A stretch of DNA of 64,000 nucleotides from Armatimonadota bacterium (GTDB lineage: Bacteria > Armatimonadota > Fimbriimonadia > Fimbriimonadales > Fimbriimonadaceae), in NCBI GenBank assembly GCA_016223145.1, contig JACRPN010000012.1, positions 248,001-312,000 of the forward strand, read 5' to 3'. The position numbers were made by a program, and so were the translations under genes. Below the pieces are notes generated by a model. The model did not search any database, was not told where the DNA came from, and worked only from the letters and a program-made list of their open reading frames with translations. This document shows, in pieces, positions 18,953-27,798 of the stretch (positions within the stretch are counted from its first letter, which is position 1; every line of letters starts with the position of its first letter).

Positions 18953-18972
18953 CGGCCGCCTTCCGGCGGCCG
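18953..18972 (+). terminator. GC-rich hairpin after the beta-propeller gene
   Basis: Arms CGGCCGCC (18953-18960) and GGCGGCCG (18965-18972) with a TTCC loop are followed by TACCTTTCTC. A second small stem (18896-18902 with 18909-18915) precedes it. They lie about 100 bases after the stop codon at 18853 and are reasonable terminators for that gene. Confidence 0.5.
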
Positions 18973-19152
18973 TACCTTTCTCTGAGTCTGCCTTGTTTCG
19001 GCATGAGCGAGGACTCCCTTGTTCAATCATGGCCCTTGCGGCCGACGCACGCGGGGGGCAAATGCGCACACGCCTAGGTACCAACTGCCGCCAGAGGCTG
19101 GGCTGCAGATTCCCATCCGGAGCTGATCGGTCGTGGGCAGCAGGTAATGCAG

Positions 19153-19199
19153 GCTCGCCCAATACGCCAATTCAGTCGTGATTGGCGTATCGGGCGAGC
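19153..19199. terminator. Long 19-bp inverted repeat in the convergent gap 18854-19265
   Basis: Arms 19153-19171 and 19181-19199 pair over 19 positions with one mismatch around a 9-base loop (left arm GCTCGCCCAATACGCCAAT). It sits between convergent genes, 67 bases past the end of the minus-strand PEP-CTERM gene. There is no T run on either strand, so it may be a bidirectional Rho-dependent or RNA-stabilising element. The rest of the 412-base gap is otherwise empty. Confidence 0.5.
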
Positions 19200-19265
19200 G
19201 CTAGGTTTCAACGCGCCTTTCCTTTATGGCGTGTCATTGCAGCCCAAGGAGAGGAGCCCGCACGA

Positions 19266-20153
19266 CTATTGCGCAGCTCGCGACCTTCTGCGAAGCACGG
19301 CAAGTCCACCTAGGAACACAAGCATCGTTGCAGGTTCGGGCACTACCACTAGGTCCAGATATCTGCCTCCGCCCGTGTAGATCTGGCTGGAACCGCCGGT
19401 CGCCGTATTGAAAACGTGCGCTCCAGAGCCGTTCGTCCAAAGGATGTTCCCGTTACCTAACTGGAACACGCCACGCGCGCCAGTAGCGGCAAACGAACTG
19501 ATCTCGGCGCCCGTGCTGGCGTTGAGCTTAACCACGACGTTGGACGAGAAAACCGCTGCGAGGATGTTGCCGTCGGCGGCATAGTCCATCTGCTCAAAAA
19601 AGCTCCTCGCGCCATTGTAAAACGTTCCCAGCGACGTTCCCGTCAAGCTGTACTTGTGGATGTCATCGTTGGCCGAGGACGAGGAAACCAACATCGCGCC
19701 CTGATACTCCAGGATCCCGAAGGGACCGGGTGCGTTGGGGGTCGTGAAGTGGCCGAGGCTCGTGCCGCTTGTCGTGAACATTCGGAGGGCCGCGCCAGGA
19801 GCGCTGTTACCCGTTCCGGCATTGGTCACGTACACCGTCCCGTTGATCAGGCCCATCCCGCGGATGTTGTCCATCTGGCCGGTGACGGCCCCCAGCGAGG
19901 CGCCAGTGACGCTCCATCGCGAGACTCTATCGCCAGTCTGCTCAGAAACCCAGACTTCGTTCCCCACTTGCATCGCATGGATGGGTGTGCCACCTGCCAA
20001 CCCAAAGAGGTTTGAGTTCACCACACTCCCATCAAAGGGGTTGAAGGCAACCATACGGTTGTTCGTGCTGTCAGGCATGTAGATCAGGCCCTGGCCAAAA
20101 GTGAACGACGAAAGACAGGCCAGGCCCGCCAAACCAAGCAATTTAATCATCAT
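19266..20153 (-). CDS. Exported PEP-CTERM beta-propeller protein
   Basis: A 295-residue secreted protein starting at the ATG at 20153 (MMIKLLGLAGLACLSSFTFG signal). The body is a series of short beta-strand repeats (LIYMPDSTNNRMVAFNP, EVWVSEQTGDRVSRWSVTG, GTVYVTNAGTGN, ILWTNGSGAHVFNTATGG) of NHL/SMP-30-like propeller type. The tail VPEPATMLVFLGGLAVL followed by RRRSRAAQ is a PEP-CTERM sorting signal. An open frame upstream to 20804 lacks coding character and overlaps the divergent lipoprotein gene, so it is excluded. It is a second substrate for the putative exosortase besides the protein at 1585-2604. Confidence 0.8.
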   Translation of the reverse strand: MMIKLLGLAGLACLSSFTFGQGLIYMPDSTNNRMVAFNPFDGSVVNSNLFGLAGGTPIHAMQVGNEVWVSEQTGDRVSRWSVTGASLGAVTGQMDNIRGMGLINGTVYVTNAGTGNSAPGAALRMFTTSGTSLGHFTTPNAPGPFGILEYQGAMLVSSSSANDDIHKYSLTGTSLGTFYNGARSFFEQMDYAADGNILAAVFSSNVVVKLNASTGAEISSFAATGARGVFQLGNGNILWTNGSGAHVFNTATGGSSQIYTGGGRYLDLVVVPEPATMLVFLGGLAVLRRRSRAAQ

Positions 20154-20268
20154 AAGAACACCGACCCTATTGTAATGGCGCACGCGCCTTCTGTGACTGG
20201 CAGAATTGCCTGTTTCGACCGAGTCCTTTGCTGGGGAGTCCGCGCCTGCTTGTGTCAGACTTGCGACT

Positions 20269-20694
20269 ATGAAAGCCCGGTCCACATTGCTCTTTGTCGT
20301 CGTGTCCTTGATGCTCCTTGGCTGCGCCAAGGGCGACAGGCTGGTCGGCACATGGGTTGGGGTGCTGCCGGTCGCGGGCCAGAATGCCCAGGTCACGCAG
20401 ACCTTCAACGCCGACAAGACCATGAACGGAACCTTCAACATGGAGATCCCGCAGCTCGGCAAGATCGTGATCGAGGTCGCCGGAACCTGGGAATCGAAGT
20501 CGGGCGAGGAAGTGACCTCGAAAGTGACGTCCGTAAAAGTGGTGGAGGCGCCTGCCGCCGTGAGGCAGCAGATCCAAACCCAAATGGAAAAGCAGATGCA
20601 GAAGACGGAGAGCTCCAAGCTCACCTGGAACGGCGACGACGAAGTGGTCGTGGAAGGCGACGGCAACCCGGTGACGTTCAGGCGGAAGAAGTAG
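20269..20694 (+). CDS. Small lipoprotein of unknown function
   Basis: A 141-residue protein with a lipoprotein signal (MKARSTLLFVVVSLMLLGC, lipobox LLGC, Cys19). The mature part is short and beta-rich (GTWVGVLPVAGQNAQVTQTF, NGTFNMEIPQLGKIVIEVAG), then a helical stretch (AAVRQQIQTQMEKQMQK), ending VTFRRKK. The layout resembles lipocalin-like or DUF-type domains with a GTW opening. I do not recognise the family. It is divergent from the PEP-CTERM gene, with no clear ribosome site. An upstream open frame from 20206 is less likely because it lacks a signal. Confidence 0.65.
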   Translation: MKARSTLLFVVVSLMLLGCAKGDRLVGTWVGVLPVAGQNAQVTQTFNADKTMNGTFNMEIPQLGKIVIEVAGTWESKSGEEVTSKVTSVKVVEAPAAVRQQIQTQMEKQMQKTESSKLTWNGDDEVVVEGDGNPVTFRRKK

Positions 20695-20967
20695 TCCAGG
20701 GACCGCAACATCGTTGGTTGGCGCCTGTCGTTCTTCTGGACCCATGCCCAAGGCGCCCATATCGAGTGAAGGCCGGTCCAAGACGGGCCTTCCCAGACTG
20801 GCAAACTTTCTTCACCAAATTGTAGATATTCATCCTATACTGAAGTGAGCCGCACGGGAGCCGAGAGTGCGCGGGGAATTTGGGGGCATCGCCAAGGGGC
20901 TGACACGTGGGGATGTGGGCGTCTTTTCAACGAGGTTTCCCATTTTTCAGGTTCGCCTGTGCCCCGC

Positions 20968-20986
20968 CGTGACGAAACGCGTCACG
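20968..20986. promoter_or_regulatory. Small palindrome in the gap before the M43 protease gene
   Basis: CGTGACG and CGTCACG are separated by 5 bases in the 378-base gap between the lipoprotein and metalloprotease genes, about 90 bases before the ATG at 21073. It could be an operator. No gene and no convincing promoter is otherwise seen in the gap. Confidence 0.3.
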
Positions 20987-21072
20987 AAATGGTCACAGTC
21001 CGGGGCGGATACTGCCAATAGCACAAGGGCTCGATCCGTGCGGACCCATTGCCGGGAGCGGAGACCAAGAAG

Positions 21073-21993
21073 ATGAAAACAAAGAACACACTAATCGTAG
21101 GATTACCATGCGCCGTGCTGGGCACGGTGTTGGCCATCGGATGCGGGGGCGCGGGCGTCTCGGACCAGACCAGGGGCATCGCCGACGGGCAGGGCCTATC
21201 GCAGGTCGGGGTCTGTGGCACGGGCGCGCCGTCGCTCGAAGAACAGGTGCGCGTCGAGGCCGAAGTCGCCCTGCACGAAAAGGGGCGCGCGGGCGGCATC
21301 GTCACGATCCCCGTCTATATGCACATCATCACGGCCGATGACGGTGTGACCGGCAACTTCTCGGACGTGGTCGTGGCGAACATCGTGGCCAAGCTCAACT
21401 CCGCGTTCGCCGGCACGGAGGGCGCAGGCGGATACAACACGAATTTCCGATTCCAGCTCGTCAGCACCGATCGGACGGCGAACACCATCTGGTGGCAGGC
21501 CACCCGGGACAGTCCCGCAGAAGTCGAGTGCAAGACCGCGCTGCGCCAGGGCTCTGCCGACGACCTGAACCTCTACATTCGGGACCTTCCGCCTGGACTT
21601 GGAGGCTACGGCGGCTTTCCATGGTGGTATGCGGGCGCGCCTCACATGGACGGCCCCGTGATGGACTATGCGATCATCCTGACGGCGGGCAGCACCACCG
21701 AAGTCACGGACATCGCTCCCCACGAGGTCGGCCACTGGATGGGCCTGTATCACACCTTCCAGGACGGCTGCAAGAAGCAGAACGACTATGTGGCCGACAC
21801 GCCGGCCCAAAGGAACTACACGAGCGGCTGCCCTACGCCTAATCCGGACACCTGCACGGGTGGTGCGTTCAAAGGTGTGGACCCGATCCACAACTTCATG
21901 GACTACTCCAACGAGGTGTGCATGTACCAGTACACCCTGAACCAAAGCCAGCGGTTCGACAACATGTGGGCGACGTACCGTCAAGGAAAGTGA
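21073..21993 (+). CDS. Secreted M43-family zinc metalloprotease (pappalysin/MEP1-like), probable lipoprotein
   Basis: A 306-residue exported protease. The N-terminus (MKTKNTLIVGLPCAVLGTVLAIGCGG) has a lipobox-like AIGC. The catalytic motif HEVGHWMGLYHTF supplies the HExxHxxGxxH zinc ligands. Downstream, IHNFMDYSNEVCMYQYT is the Met-turn of the M43 family, and the cysteines between the two parts (CKKQND, CPTPNPDTC) are as in MEP1-like enzymes. The likely role is extracellular protein degradation. The start is the ATG at 21073; a TTG at 21049 would precede the signal awkwardly. Confidence 0.88.
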   Translation: MKTKNTLIVGLPCAVLGTVLAIGCGGAGVSDQTRGIADGQGLSQVGVCGTGAPSLEEQVRVEAEVALHEKGRAGGIVTIPVYMHIITADDGVTGNFSDVVVANIVAKLNSAFAGTEGAGGYNTNFRFQLVSTDRTANTIWWQATRDSPAEVECKTALRQGSADDLNLYIRDLPPGLGGYGGFPWWYAGAPHMDGPVMDYAIILTAGSTTEVTDIAPHEVGHWMGLYHTFQDGCKKQNDYVADTPAQRNYTSGCPTPNPDTCTGGAFKGVDPIHNFMDYSNEVCMYQYTLNQSQRFDNMWATYRQGK

Positions 21994-22050
21994 TCGGGCA
22001 CGCTTGAAGGACTGGCGTTTCTTTCACAGTTCTTTCACAACGGAAATCGT

Positions 22051-22082
22051 ATCGTGGCTCGCTGAGACCCAGCAGCCACGAT
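22051..22082 (+). terminator. Hairpin between the M43 protease and PKD protein genes
   Basis: ATCGTGGCT (22051-22059) pairs with AGCCACGAT (22074-22082), and a GCTG/CAGC pair extends the stem inside. It lies in the 110-base gap, 58 bases after the protease stop and 22 bases before the next ATG. No T tract follows, so it may be either a weak terminator or a leader hairpin. Confidence 0.4.
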
Positions 22083-22103
22083 GCACTTCCAAAGGAATTC
22101 ACC

Positions 22104-24329
22104 ATGAAATCCGCACTTACCACTCGCTTTGTTCTGTCTGCGGCTGCCTTCTTGGCGGCTGCGGCCTCCCACGCCGACGCCCAGTGGGCGACGCAGAGCC
22201 TGCATCCTGTTGGGGCAGTGCAGTCAGCGGTCTGGGGGGTCGGAGATGGCCAAATGACGGGCATTGTGAGCTACGTGGGGACCTGGTCATATTTGAAGGC
22301 GACCCTGTGGGACATGGCCGGCACGCTGACGGATCTGCACCCGGACCACCTTGGTGGGACGGTCTCGATGGGCTTTGCTTGTGCGGGCGGGGTGCAAGTT
22401 GGCGAGACCTACTATTCCGATCCCAACATCGGTGGCCCACAATTTGCCAGCGCCTGGGCGGGCACAAAGGAGAGCTGTGTCGTCTTGAGCCCCGAGGGCT
22501 TCGACGCATACGCTACGGACGGCCGCTATCATGCTGGCGCAGCCTTTGTTGCGGACGAGATCCATGCGGTCGTATGGGACGGCACCACGGGCACGTGGGA
22601 GGATCTTGACCCGGCAGGTTCCATAGGTTCCTATGCTTGGGGCGCCGGTGGCGGCCAGCAGTGTGGGCACGCCGTCGTTTCGGGATTGACGCAGGCGGCG
22701 CTTTGGACCGGCACCGCGGGTTCCTGGATCAACCTAAATCCCTTTGAGGGCGGCTCTTCCCAGGCGTATGGCACGGATGGCGTGCAGCAGGTGGGATGGA
22801 CCCTGGTCGGACAGGAGGGCCATGCCTGTCTCTGGAATGGCGACGCTGCAAGCTGGGTTGACCTGCAGCCCGACGGCACCACTGCCTCCTACGCTTACGA
22901 CGTCGAAGGCGGCTATCAGGCTGGCGGCGTGTATGCCAACGGTTCGATGCACGCGGCCCTGTGGCAGGGCACAAAGGAGTCCTGGCTGGATCTTCACCAG
23001 TACCTTCCGGCTGAATACCAGGCAGGCGATTCTGAGGCCTGGGCGATCTGGGTGGATGGGCCGAACATCTACGTTGGCGGCGACGCGCTGAACGCGGTGA
23101 CCGGCCAGATGGAGGCGATCCTCTGGAAGTTCGAAGTCAATCGTCCTCCGGTGGCGGTTGCGGGAGATGATCAGACGGTTTATGTAGATCCGGACACCAA
23201 CATGGCGGTCTTCGGCCTCGATGGATCGGGCTCTTCTGACCCCGACGGCGATACTCTCACCTACGAGTGGACCGATCCTATCGGCCAGACCATCGACACC
23301 GCTTGGATGGGCGCCACGCAGACGCCTGGCACCTATGTGTACACCCTCAAGGTCACCGATCCCGACGGCCTTAGCGACACGGACACGGTGACGGTGACGG
23401 TGCTGCCGGCGAACCACCCTCCTGTGGCGAATGCAGGCCCCGATCAGACAGTGACGGTGCCTCATGATGGGGATCCTGTGACGAGGTCAGTCCTTGTTAC
23501 GCTAGACGGCTCGTTGTCTGCTGACCCTGACGGCGATGCCCTTTCCTATTCCTGGTCCGAAAACGGGGTCGTCGTCGGAACCACCAAAGTGCTTTCACTC
23601 GAGGTTGTCCATGACTACTGGCAGGGCTGGGTCAATCATCGTAGCTTCGTGCTGGAGGTCACGGATTCCGCCGGAGCCAGGTCCCAGGACGTTGTGGTTG
23701 TCAATGTCAAGACTGAGCAGAATAGTCCGCCGGAGCCGAGAATTGCGGGCCTGACGATAAAGAAGTACAACCGAACCTATCTCGAAATCTATCCTCCTCA
23801 CGACGGCAAGGTCGGAGGCATTGTTACGGTCACGTTCGACGCTTCCGGATCATTCGACCCGGATGGCGATCCCTTGTCGTTCTTGTGGCAGGGATTCAAT
23901 ATTGGCCTGCAGACGACGAGCACCTATTCGGAAACCGTCGGCATTCCCGCACCCGGAAGCGCACCAAACACCAAAACACTTGACCTAAAGCTCTCGGACC
24001 CTTACGAAAGCTCGTGGGTCTATACTGGTTACAAGGTCTATCCAGAGCCGGATGTCGCTCCCGTGGCGGTTCGAGATGACGTCGAGACCACCGGTTCACA
24101 GCCCGTGAACTTCTTCCCCTTGAACAACGACTATGACCCCGAAGGAGACTTCTTCACGTTTACCAATCTCACGCTGATTGCCTCCGTTGGGACTGTGCAC
24201 ATGCTCGGCTACAACGCCTACAGCTATCAGGCTCCGCTTGGGTGGAAAGGCACAGCAACGGTGAGCTACACGATCGCTGACGTCTACGGCCTTAAGTCCA
24301 CAGGCGAGGTGCGAATCAAAGTGAAGTAG
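22104..24329 (+). CDS. Secreted multidomain protein: HAF-like repeats plus PKD domains
   Basis: A 741-residue exported protein. After a signal peptide (MKSALTTRFVLSAAAFLAAAASHADA) come about six repeats of some 45 residues with an A(A/V)LW-x-G-T-x-x-S-W-x-D/N-L core (WDGTTGTWEDLDP, LWTGTAGSWINLNP, LWNGDAASWVDLQP), resembling HAF-type repeats. From about residue 345 there are three PKD/Ig-like domains, each opened by NRPPVAVAG, NHPPVANAG and a PPEPRI segment with DPDGD loops. A cadherin/BIG-like C-terminal domain follows (NNDYDPEGDFFTF). There is no enzyme domain and no sorting tail. AAAGGAATTCACC precedes the ATG. Likely an adhesion or surface-matrix protein. Confidence 0.8.
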   Translation: MKSALTTRFVLSAAAFLAAAASHADAQWATQSLHPVGAVQSAVWGVGDGQMTGIVSYVGTWSYLKATLWDMAGTLTDLHPDHLGGTVSMGFACAGGVQVGETYYSDPNIGGPQFASAWAGTKESCVVLSPEGFDAYATDGRYHAGAAFVADEIHAVVWDGTTGTWEDLDPAGSIGSYAWGAGGGQQCGHAVVSGLTQAALWTGTAGSWINLNPFEGGSSQAYGTDGVQQVGWTLVGQEGHACLWNGDAASWVDLQPDGTTASYAYDVEGGYQAGGVYANGSMHAALWQGTKESWLDLHQYLPAEYQAGDSEAWAIWVDGPNIYVGGDALNAVTGQMEAILWKFEVNRPPVAVAGDDQTVYVDPDTNMAVFGLDGSGSSDPDGDTLTYEWTDPIGQTIDTAWMGATQTPGTYVYTLKVTDPDGLSDTDTVTVTVLPANHPPVANAGPDQTVTVPHDGDPVTRSVLVTLDGSLSADPDGDALSYSWSENGVVVGTTKVLSLEVVHDYWQGWVNHRSFVLEVTDSAGARSQDVVVVNVKTEQNSPPEPRIAGLTIKKYNRTYLEIYPPHDGKVGGIVTVTFDASGSFDPDGDPLSFLWQGFNIGLQTTSTYSETVGIPAPGSAPNTKTLDLKLSDPYESSWVYTGYKVYPEPDVAPVAVRDDVETTGSQPVNFFPLNNDYDPEGDFFTFTNLTLIASVGTVHMLGYNAYSYQAPLGWKGTATVSYTIADVYGLKSTGEVRIKVK

Positions 24330-24436
24330 AGGAGGGTCAGCCGTCTTGCCCTTCGCCGAACGGCAGACGGCGTCAGTTCACCCAGGTCGAACCGGTCCAG
24401 GCTTCAACGAGGGCTCTTTGGAGCTTCGCAGTCGAA

Positions 24437-24562
24437 TCATCGCACTCGAAAACCTCGGCTCAGGGCTTGGTTGTGATGCTCAAATCGGTCACGCAAGTTG
24501 GCTGTATGGCCGACATAGAATCGGTTCTTGGGTTCGCTCCAGAGGATGTAGACCGTGATCAC
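24437..24562 (-). pseudogene. Remnant of a GIY-YIG endonuclease-domain gene
   Basis: On the minus strand from a GTG at 24562 the frame reads VYILWSEPKNRFYVGHTANL, then RDRFEHHNQ. This is the start of a small UvrC-like GIY-YIG domain (Y-I-L, then F-Y-V-G, then R-x-x-x-H). It stops after 41 codons, before the rest of the domain. Related residues downstream lie in other frames, so the gene is broken. Intact small GIY-YIG proteins are 80-100 residues long. Confidence 0.6.
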
Positions 24563-25023
24563 GGCGAACAGGAGTTTTGGAGGAGACGATGACATTCGAA
24601 CCCGTGACCTTCGATTCCATCGGGACGCTCTCCTTCAGGCCCCTCACTCGATCAGGGCAGAATGGCCGCCGCTCAGATCGCGATCAAGTACAAGAAGTAG
24701 CTGTTGCCATACGTTCAGACCATGAGCGCATGTGGTCTCGGGTTGTCTCAAGGGCAATACACTCCAACTGCCTATCGCGAATCAGGGACTGGGGACGGCC
24801 GACATTGGCATTTGGGCCAAGAAGGATCGGGTGGAGATCTTGGAGTTCAAGGGAGCGTGACTTCTGTAGGGCGACGGCGAGGTCAACTGGCAATTCAGAT
24901 GAAGGAAGCAGGTGTTTGAACCCGATCGATCACGGCAATCCTGTTTTCAGGGGTCGTTTATGGGAGCCCATCTGGGTTCCACCTTTTCCGAGCAGAATGA
25001 TAGGGGATGGGGCGGAAGGATTT
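24563..25023. other. Gap without a recognisable gene
   Basis: About 460 bases between the GIY-YIG remnant and the 3' end of the SbtA-like gene. Open frames exist on both strands, but none has a ribosome site, a sensible composition or a recognisable domain. It is probably decayed DNA associated with the remnant. Confidence 0.4.
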
Positions 25024-25989
25024 CTAACCACCTGAACCGAGACGCTTGGCTATTTCAAGGTAGACAGGTATGCCGACAACGAGGTTGAACGGGAAGGTCA
25101 CCGCAATCGCGCCGGTGAGATAGAGACTCGCATTGGCCCGAGGCAACATGATCCGAACGGCGGCCGGCGCAGCGATGTACGAGGCGCTTGCCGCCATTGC
25201 GCCGAGTACCCCTGCCCCCCCTATTGAGAGCCCGACGAGGACTCCGGCCGCGACTCCCAAAGCACCGTTCGCCAGCGGCACCAGGGTCCCAAAGAGCAGA
25301 AGGAAGGCCGCGTTCTGCTGAAGTTGGGGAACCTTCGAACCTGCGACAAGGCCCATTTCGAGCAGGAAGATCGTCAAAGCTCCCTTGAACAGGTCTCCAA
25401 AGAGGGGTTCCACTTGCTGCATCCCCGAGGGGGAGGCCAAGAGGCCAATCAGCAGACCTCCGACCAGGAGTACGATCGCGCGCCCCGTCAGGAGTTCATG
25501 CAACAGTGGCCCAAGCGTTTTGCCCTGTTCTTTCCTTAGCACCAACCACAGCGCAAACAGAATCGCAGGAACTTCTAGAATTGCCACTAGAGCGGGAAGA
25601 AATCCCTCGGGGCTCAGCCCCTGGATCTGAGCAAAAGAGGTTGCGGCGATAAAGGTAACTGCCGAAACCGATCCGTAGTGTGCTGCCATCGCGGCTGAGT
25701 CCGTTCGATCGAGCCTCCCAAATCGGCGGCACACATTGTACGCAAGGGCCGGCGTGACGACGCTTATGCCTAACGTGGCAAGAACCGGGCCCCACAGATC
25801 CGAGATTCTTGCCTGAGAGAGCGCAACGCCTCCCTTTAGCCCAATCGCAAACAGCAAGTAGATGGACAGGGAGGCGTAGAGGCCGTCAGGCAGCTTTAGG
25901 TCGCTCTTGATGACGATTGCGATGAAACCAAGCGCGAACGCCAGCACCATGGGTGACAGCAGGTTCGAAACAAGGAGATCGGTGCTCAA
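25024..25989 (-). CDS. SbtA-type sodium-dependent bicarbonate transporter family protein (DUF897)
   Basis: A 321-residue integral membrane protein with about ten hydrophobic segments. Signature stretches are LFAIGLKGGVALSQA, AAHYGSVSAVTFIAATSFAQ and ASASYIAAPAAVRIMLPRANASLY, which match the DUF897/SbtA family, whose cyanobacterial members import bicarbonate with sodium. The start is a TTG at 25989, two bases beyond the stop of the TerB-like gene, so translation is probably coupled. It is the last gene of the operon headed by a manganese-type riboswitch. Because of that context, the substrate could differ from bicarbonate. Confidence 0.82.
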   Translation of the reverse strand: MSTDLLVSNLLSPMVLAFALGFIAIVIKSDLKLPDGLYASLSIYLLFAIGLKGGVALSQARISDLWGPVLATLGISVVTPALAYNVCRRFGRLDRTDSAAMAAHYGSVSAVTFIAATSFAQIQGLSPEGFLPALVAILEVPAILFALWLVLRKEQGKTLGPLLHELLTGRAIVLLVGGLLIGLLASPSGMQQVEPLFGDLFKGALTIFLLEMGLVAGSKVPQLQQNAAFLLLFGTLVPLANGALGVAAGVLVGLSIGGAGVLGAMAASASYIAAPAAVRIMLPRANASLYLTGAIAVTFPFNLVVGIPVYLEIAKRLGSGG

Positions 25990-25990
25990 C

Positions 25991-26470
25991 TTATGCTTGC
26001 GTGTGGCCCGGGACGGCGATAACGTTTCTCAGATGTGAAAAGTGCTTCTTGTAGGCCTCCAACTCCGACGGAGTTATTTTGGCGTCCGCCATGATGATGA
26101 GGCGCCCTAGATTCTCCAGATGGTTGAGAAGAAGCTCGGCAAATCCAGTGCCGTACACCGAGTCGTGGAGCGCCGCCGCGGCCAAGCAACCGGGAACCGG
26201 ATTCGGCGCCTCACCCCTGGCGATCGCCCTTTCAAGATGCGCCCCGTGCTCCTGATCTTCATCTAGTACAGCTTCAAGCAGCCAGCATTCTCCCTGATGG
26301 AGCCTTCGGTCTGCCCAAGCCAGCGAATCGAAAAGACTGTGCACGGTCTCGGCGACATCGGCGGCGATTTCGCGCTGCGTTGTCCAGTAACCCCTGCTTT
26401 CCAGGAATTTGGAAAGGGTGCTAACAGCTGCAAAGTTGTGACGGGCGAGTAATGCAATTGATAGGTTCAT
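25991..26470 (-). CDS. Small helical TerB-like protein
   Basis: A 159-residue all-helical soluble protein starting at the ATG at 26470 (MNLSIALLARHNF). Sequence rich in Glu/Asp/Ala includes LLEAVLDEDQEHGAHLERAI and LIIMADAKITPSELEAYKKHF. The last resembles the acidic metal-binding helix (ADGxITxxE) of TerB-type proteins, which accompany TerC in tellurite-resistance and metal-stress clusters. The resemblance is short, so the family call is tentative. It lies 5 bases after terC and 1 base before the SbtA-like gene in one operon. Confidence 0.6.
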   Translation of the reverse strand: MNLSIALLARHNFAAVSTLSKFLESRGYWTTQREIAADVAETVHSLFDSLAWADRRLHQGECWLLEAVLDEDQEHGAHLERAIARGEAPNPVPGCLAAAALHDSVYGTGFAELLLNHLENLGRLIIMADAKITPSELEAYKKHFSHLRNVIAVPGHTQA

Positions 26471-26475
26471 AGTGA

Positions 26476-27465
26476 TTACGCGACCCCTTTCGCCTGGGGT
26501 CTTCTTATGGAGGCAAGGATCGCGGTTCCGAGAATCGCGACGATAATCCCGAGCGACAGCGCTACCGGGAACTTGGGCCACTCGGGAACAATGACCTTCT
26601 CTGCGTAGTTGTAGAGCATCTTGCCGCCCACGAATACGAGAATCGCGGCAAGCCCGTAGCTGAGGTAGTGGAACATCTGCATGAGGCCGGCGAGTGCGAA
26701 GAAGAGCGCTCGAAGTCCAAGAATGGCAAAGACGTTCGAAGTGAACACGAGGAATGGGTCGGAGGTAATCGCGAAGATCGCAGGAATCGAGTCCACGGCG
26801 AAGATCACGTCTGTAAACTCGACCATCAGCAAGACGACGAAGAGGGGAGTCGCCCAGAGCCTGCCGTCGATTCGGGTGAAGAACTTCTGCCCGCGATAGT
26901 CGGGCGTCACGGGCATCAGCCTGCGAAACAGCCTCACGAGCGGATTCTTCTCAGGGTCGATCTTCTTGTCCCTGACGATCGCCATCTTGATACCCGTAAA
27001 GATCAAGAACAAGCCAAAGATGATCATCGTCCAGAAGAACTTCTCGAGCAGCGCAGCGCCTGCCGCGATGAAGATTGCTCTGAAGATCAAGGCTCCGATG
27101 ATTCCCCAGAAGAGCACGCGGTGCTGATACTTCTCCGGCACGGAGAAGTAGCCGAAGATCAGCAGGAACACAAAGATGTTGTCGACGCTCAGCGCCTTCT
27201 CTATCAGATACCCGGCTAGAAAGGCGAAGCCAGCTTCCTCATTGGTGTATCGGCTCCCCGGCTGGATCTGATCCCAGAAGAAGAAGAGACCGAGGTTAAA
27301 GAGTAGCGCGAGGCCGATCCAGACGCCGCTCCATGCGAGGGCCTCCTTGATCTCGACTTTGTGCGCCTGGCGGTGAAAGACGCCAAGATCTAGGGCGAGC
27401 ATCACTAGCACGAACGCCATGAACGCGCCCCAGATCCAAAGGGGGATGTTTGCTATTTCTACCAT
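26476..27465 (-). CDS. TerC/Alx-family membrane protein, probable manganese exporter
   Basis: A 329-residue integral membrane protein with eight or nine hydrophobic segments. The TerC signatures are LIEKALSVDNIFVFLLIF and VEFTDVIFAVDSIPAIFAIT, each carrying the intramembrane acidic residues proposed to bind metal, plus NVFAILGLRALFF. Alx/MeeF-type TerC proteins export Mn2+, and their genes are often under yybP-ykoY control, as appears to be the case here. Its ATG overlaps the stop of the zinc-ribbon gene by one base (TGATG at 27463-27467), indicating translational coupling. C-terminal residues are basic (RRPQAKGVA). Confidence 0.9.
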   Translation of the reverse strand: MVEIANIPLWIWGAFMAFVLVMLALDLGVFHRQAHKVEIKEALAWSGVWIGLALLFNLGLFFFWDQIQPGSRYTNEEAGFAFLAGYLIEKALSVDNIFVFLLIFGYFSVPEKYQHRVLFWGIIGALIFRAIFIAAGAALLEKFFWTMIIFGLFLIFTGIKMAIVRDKKIDPEKNPLVRLFRRLMPVTPDYRGQKFFTRIDGRLWATPLFVVLLMVEFTDVIFAVDSIPAIFAITSDPFLVFTSNVFAILGLRALFFALAGLMQMFHYLSYGLAAILVFVGGKMLYNYAEKVIVPEWPKFPVALSLGIIVAILGTAILASIRRPQAKGVA

Positions 27466-27755
27466 CAGAAGTCAAAAAGTTCTCCGAGAAACCCTCCGCG
27501 TTTGTTGCGACGGCCACGATGGTCGTCGCGATCGTCATCGTCATGGCGTCGGTGCTCCCCGCCGGACCTGTGGGAGGGTAGCGAGCGCTCCGCGATACGC
27601 TCGGAGGTGTCGGAGGTCGTGGCCGATCGATCGATGATTTTGTCGAGCTCTCCGCGATCGAGCCAGACGCCACGGCACACGGTGCAGTAGTCGATCTCAA
27701 CTCCAGTTCGGTCAGCCATCGTAAGTTCGATGACCTCACAATTGGGGCATTTCAT
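27465..27755 (-). CDS. Zinc-ribbon protein, zf-TFIIB family
   Basis: A 96-residue protein starting at the ATG at 27755, just after AAGGAAGG in the leader. It begins MKCPNCEVIELTMADRTG and contains CTVCRGVWLDRGELDKII, so the two CxxC pairs form the TFIIB-type zinc ribbon. The second half is very hydrophilic with His, Asp and Arg clusters (HRRHDDDDRDDHRGRRNKRGG), which could bind metal or nucleic acid. It is the first gene of the operon and directly downstream of the riboswitch terminator. Its role in manganese handling is inferred from context only. Confidence 0.82.
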   Translation of the reverse strand: MKCPNCEVIELTMADRTGVEIDYCTVCRGVWLDRGELDKIIDRSATTSDTSERIAERSLPSHRSGGEHRRHDDDDRDDHRGRRNKRGGFLGELFDF

Positions 27756-27798
27756 CTTGTTACCTTCCTTACACCCACGCGCGCGGCTTGAAGGCAAC

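Noticed and set aside
20154-20804. N-terminal extension of the minus-strand PEP-CTERM protein
   Set aside because: The extension would lack a signal peptide at its start and overlaps the divergent lipoprotein gene, which has a clear lipobox.
24577-25035. 152-codon plus-strand open frame
   Set aside because: Composition looks non-coding, no ribosome site or motif, and it runs into the 3' end of the convergent SbtA-like gene.
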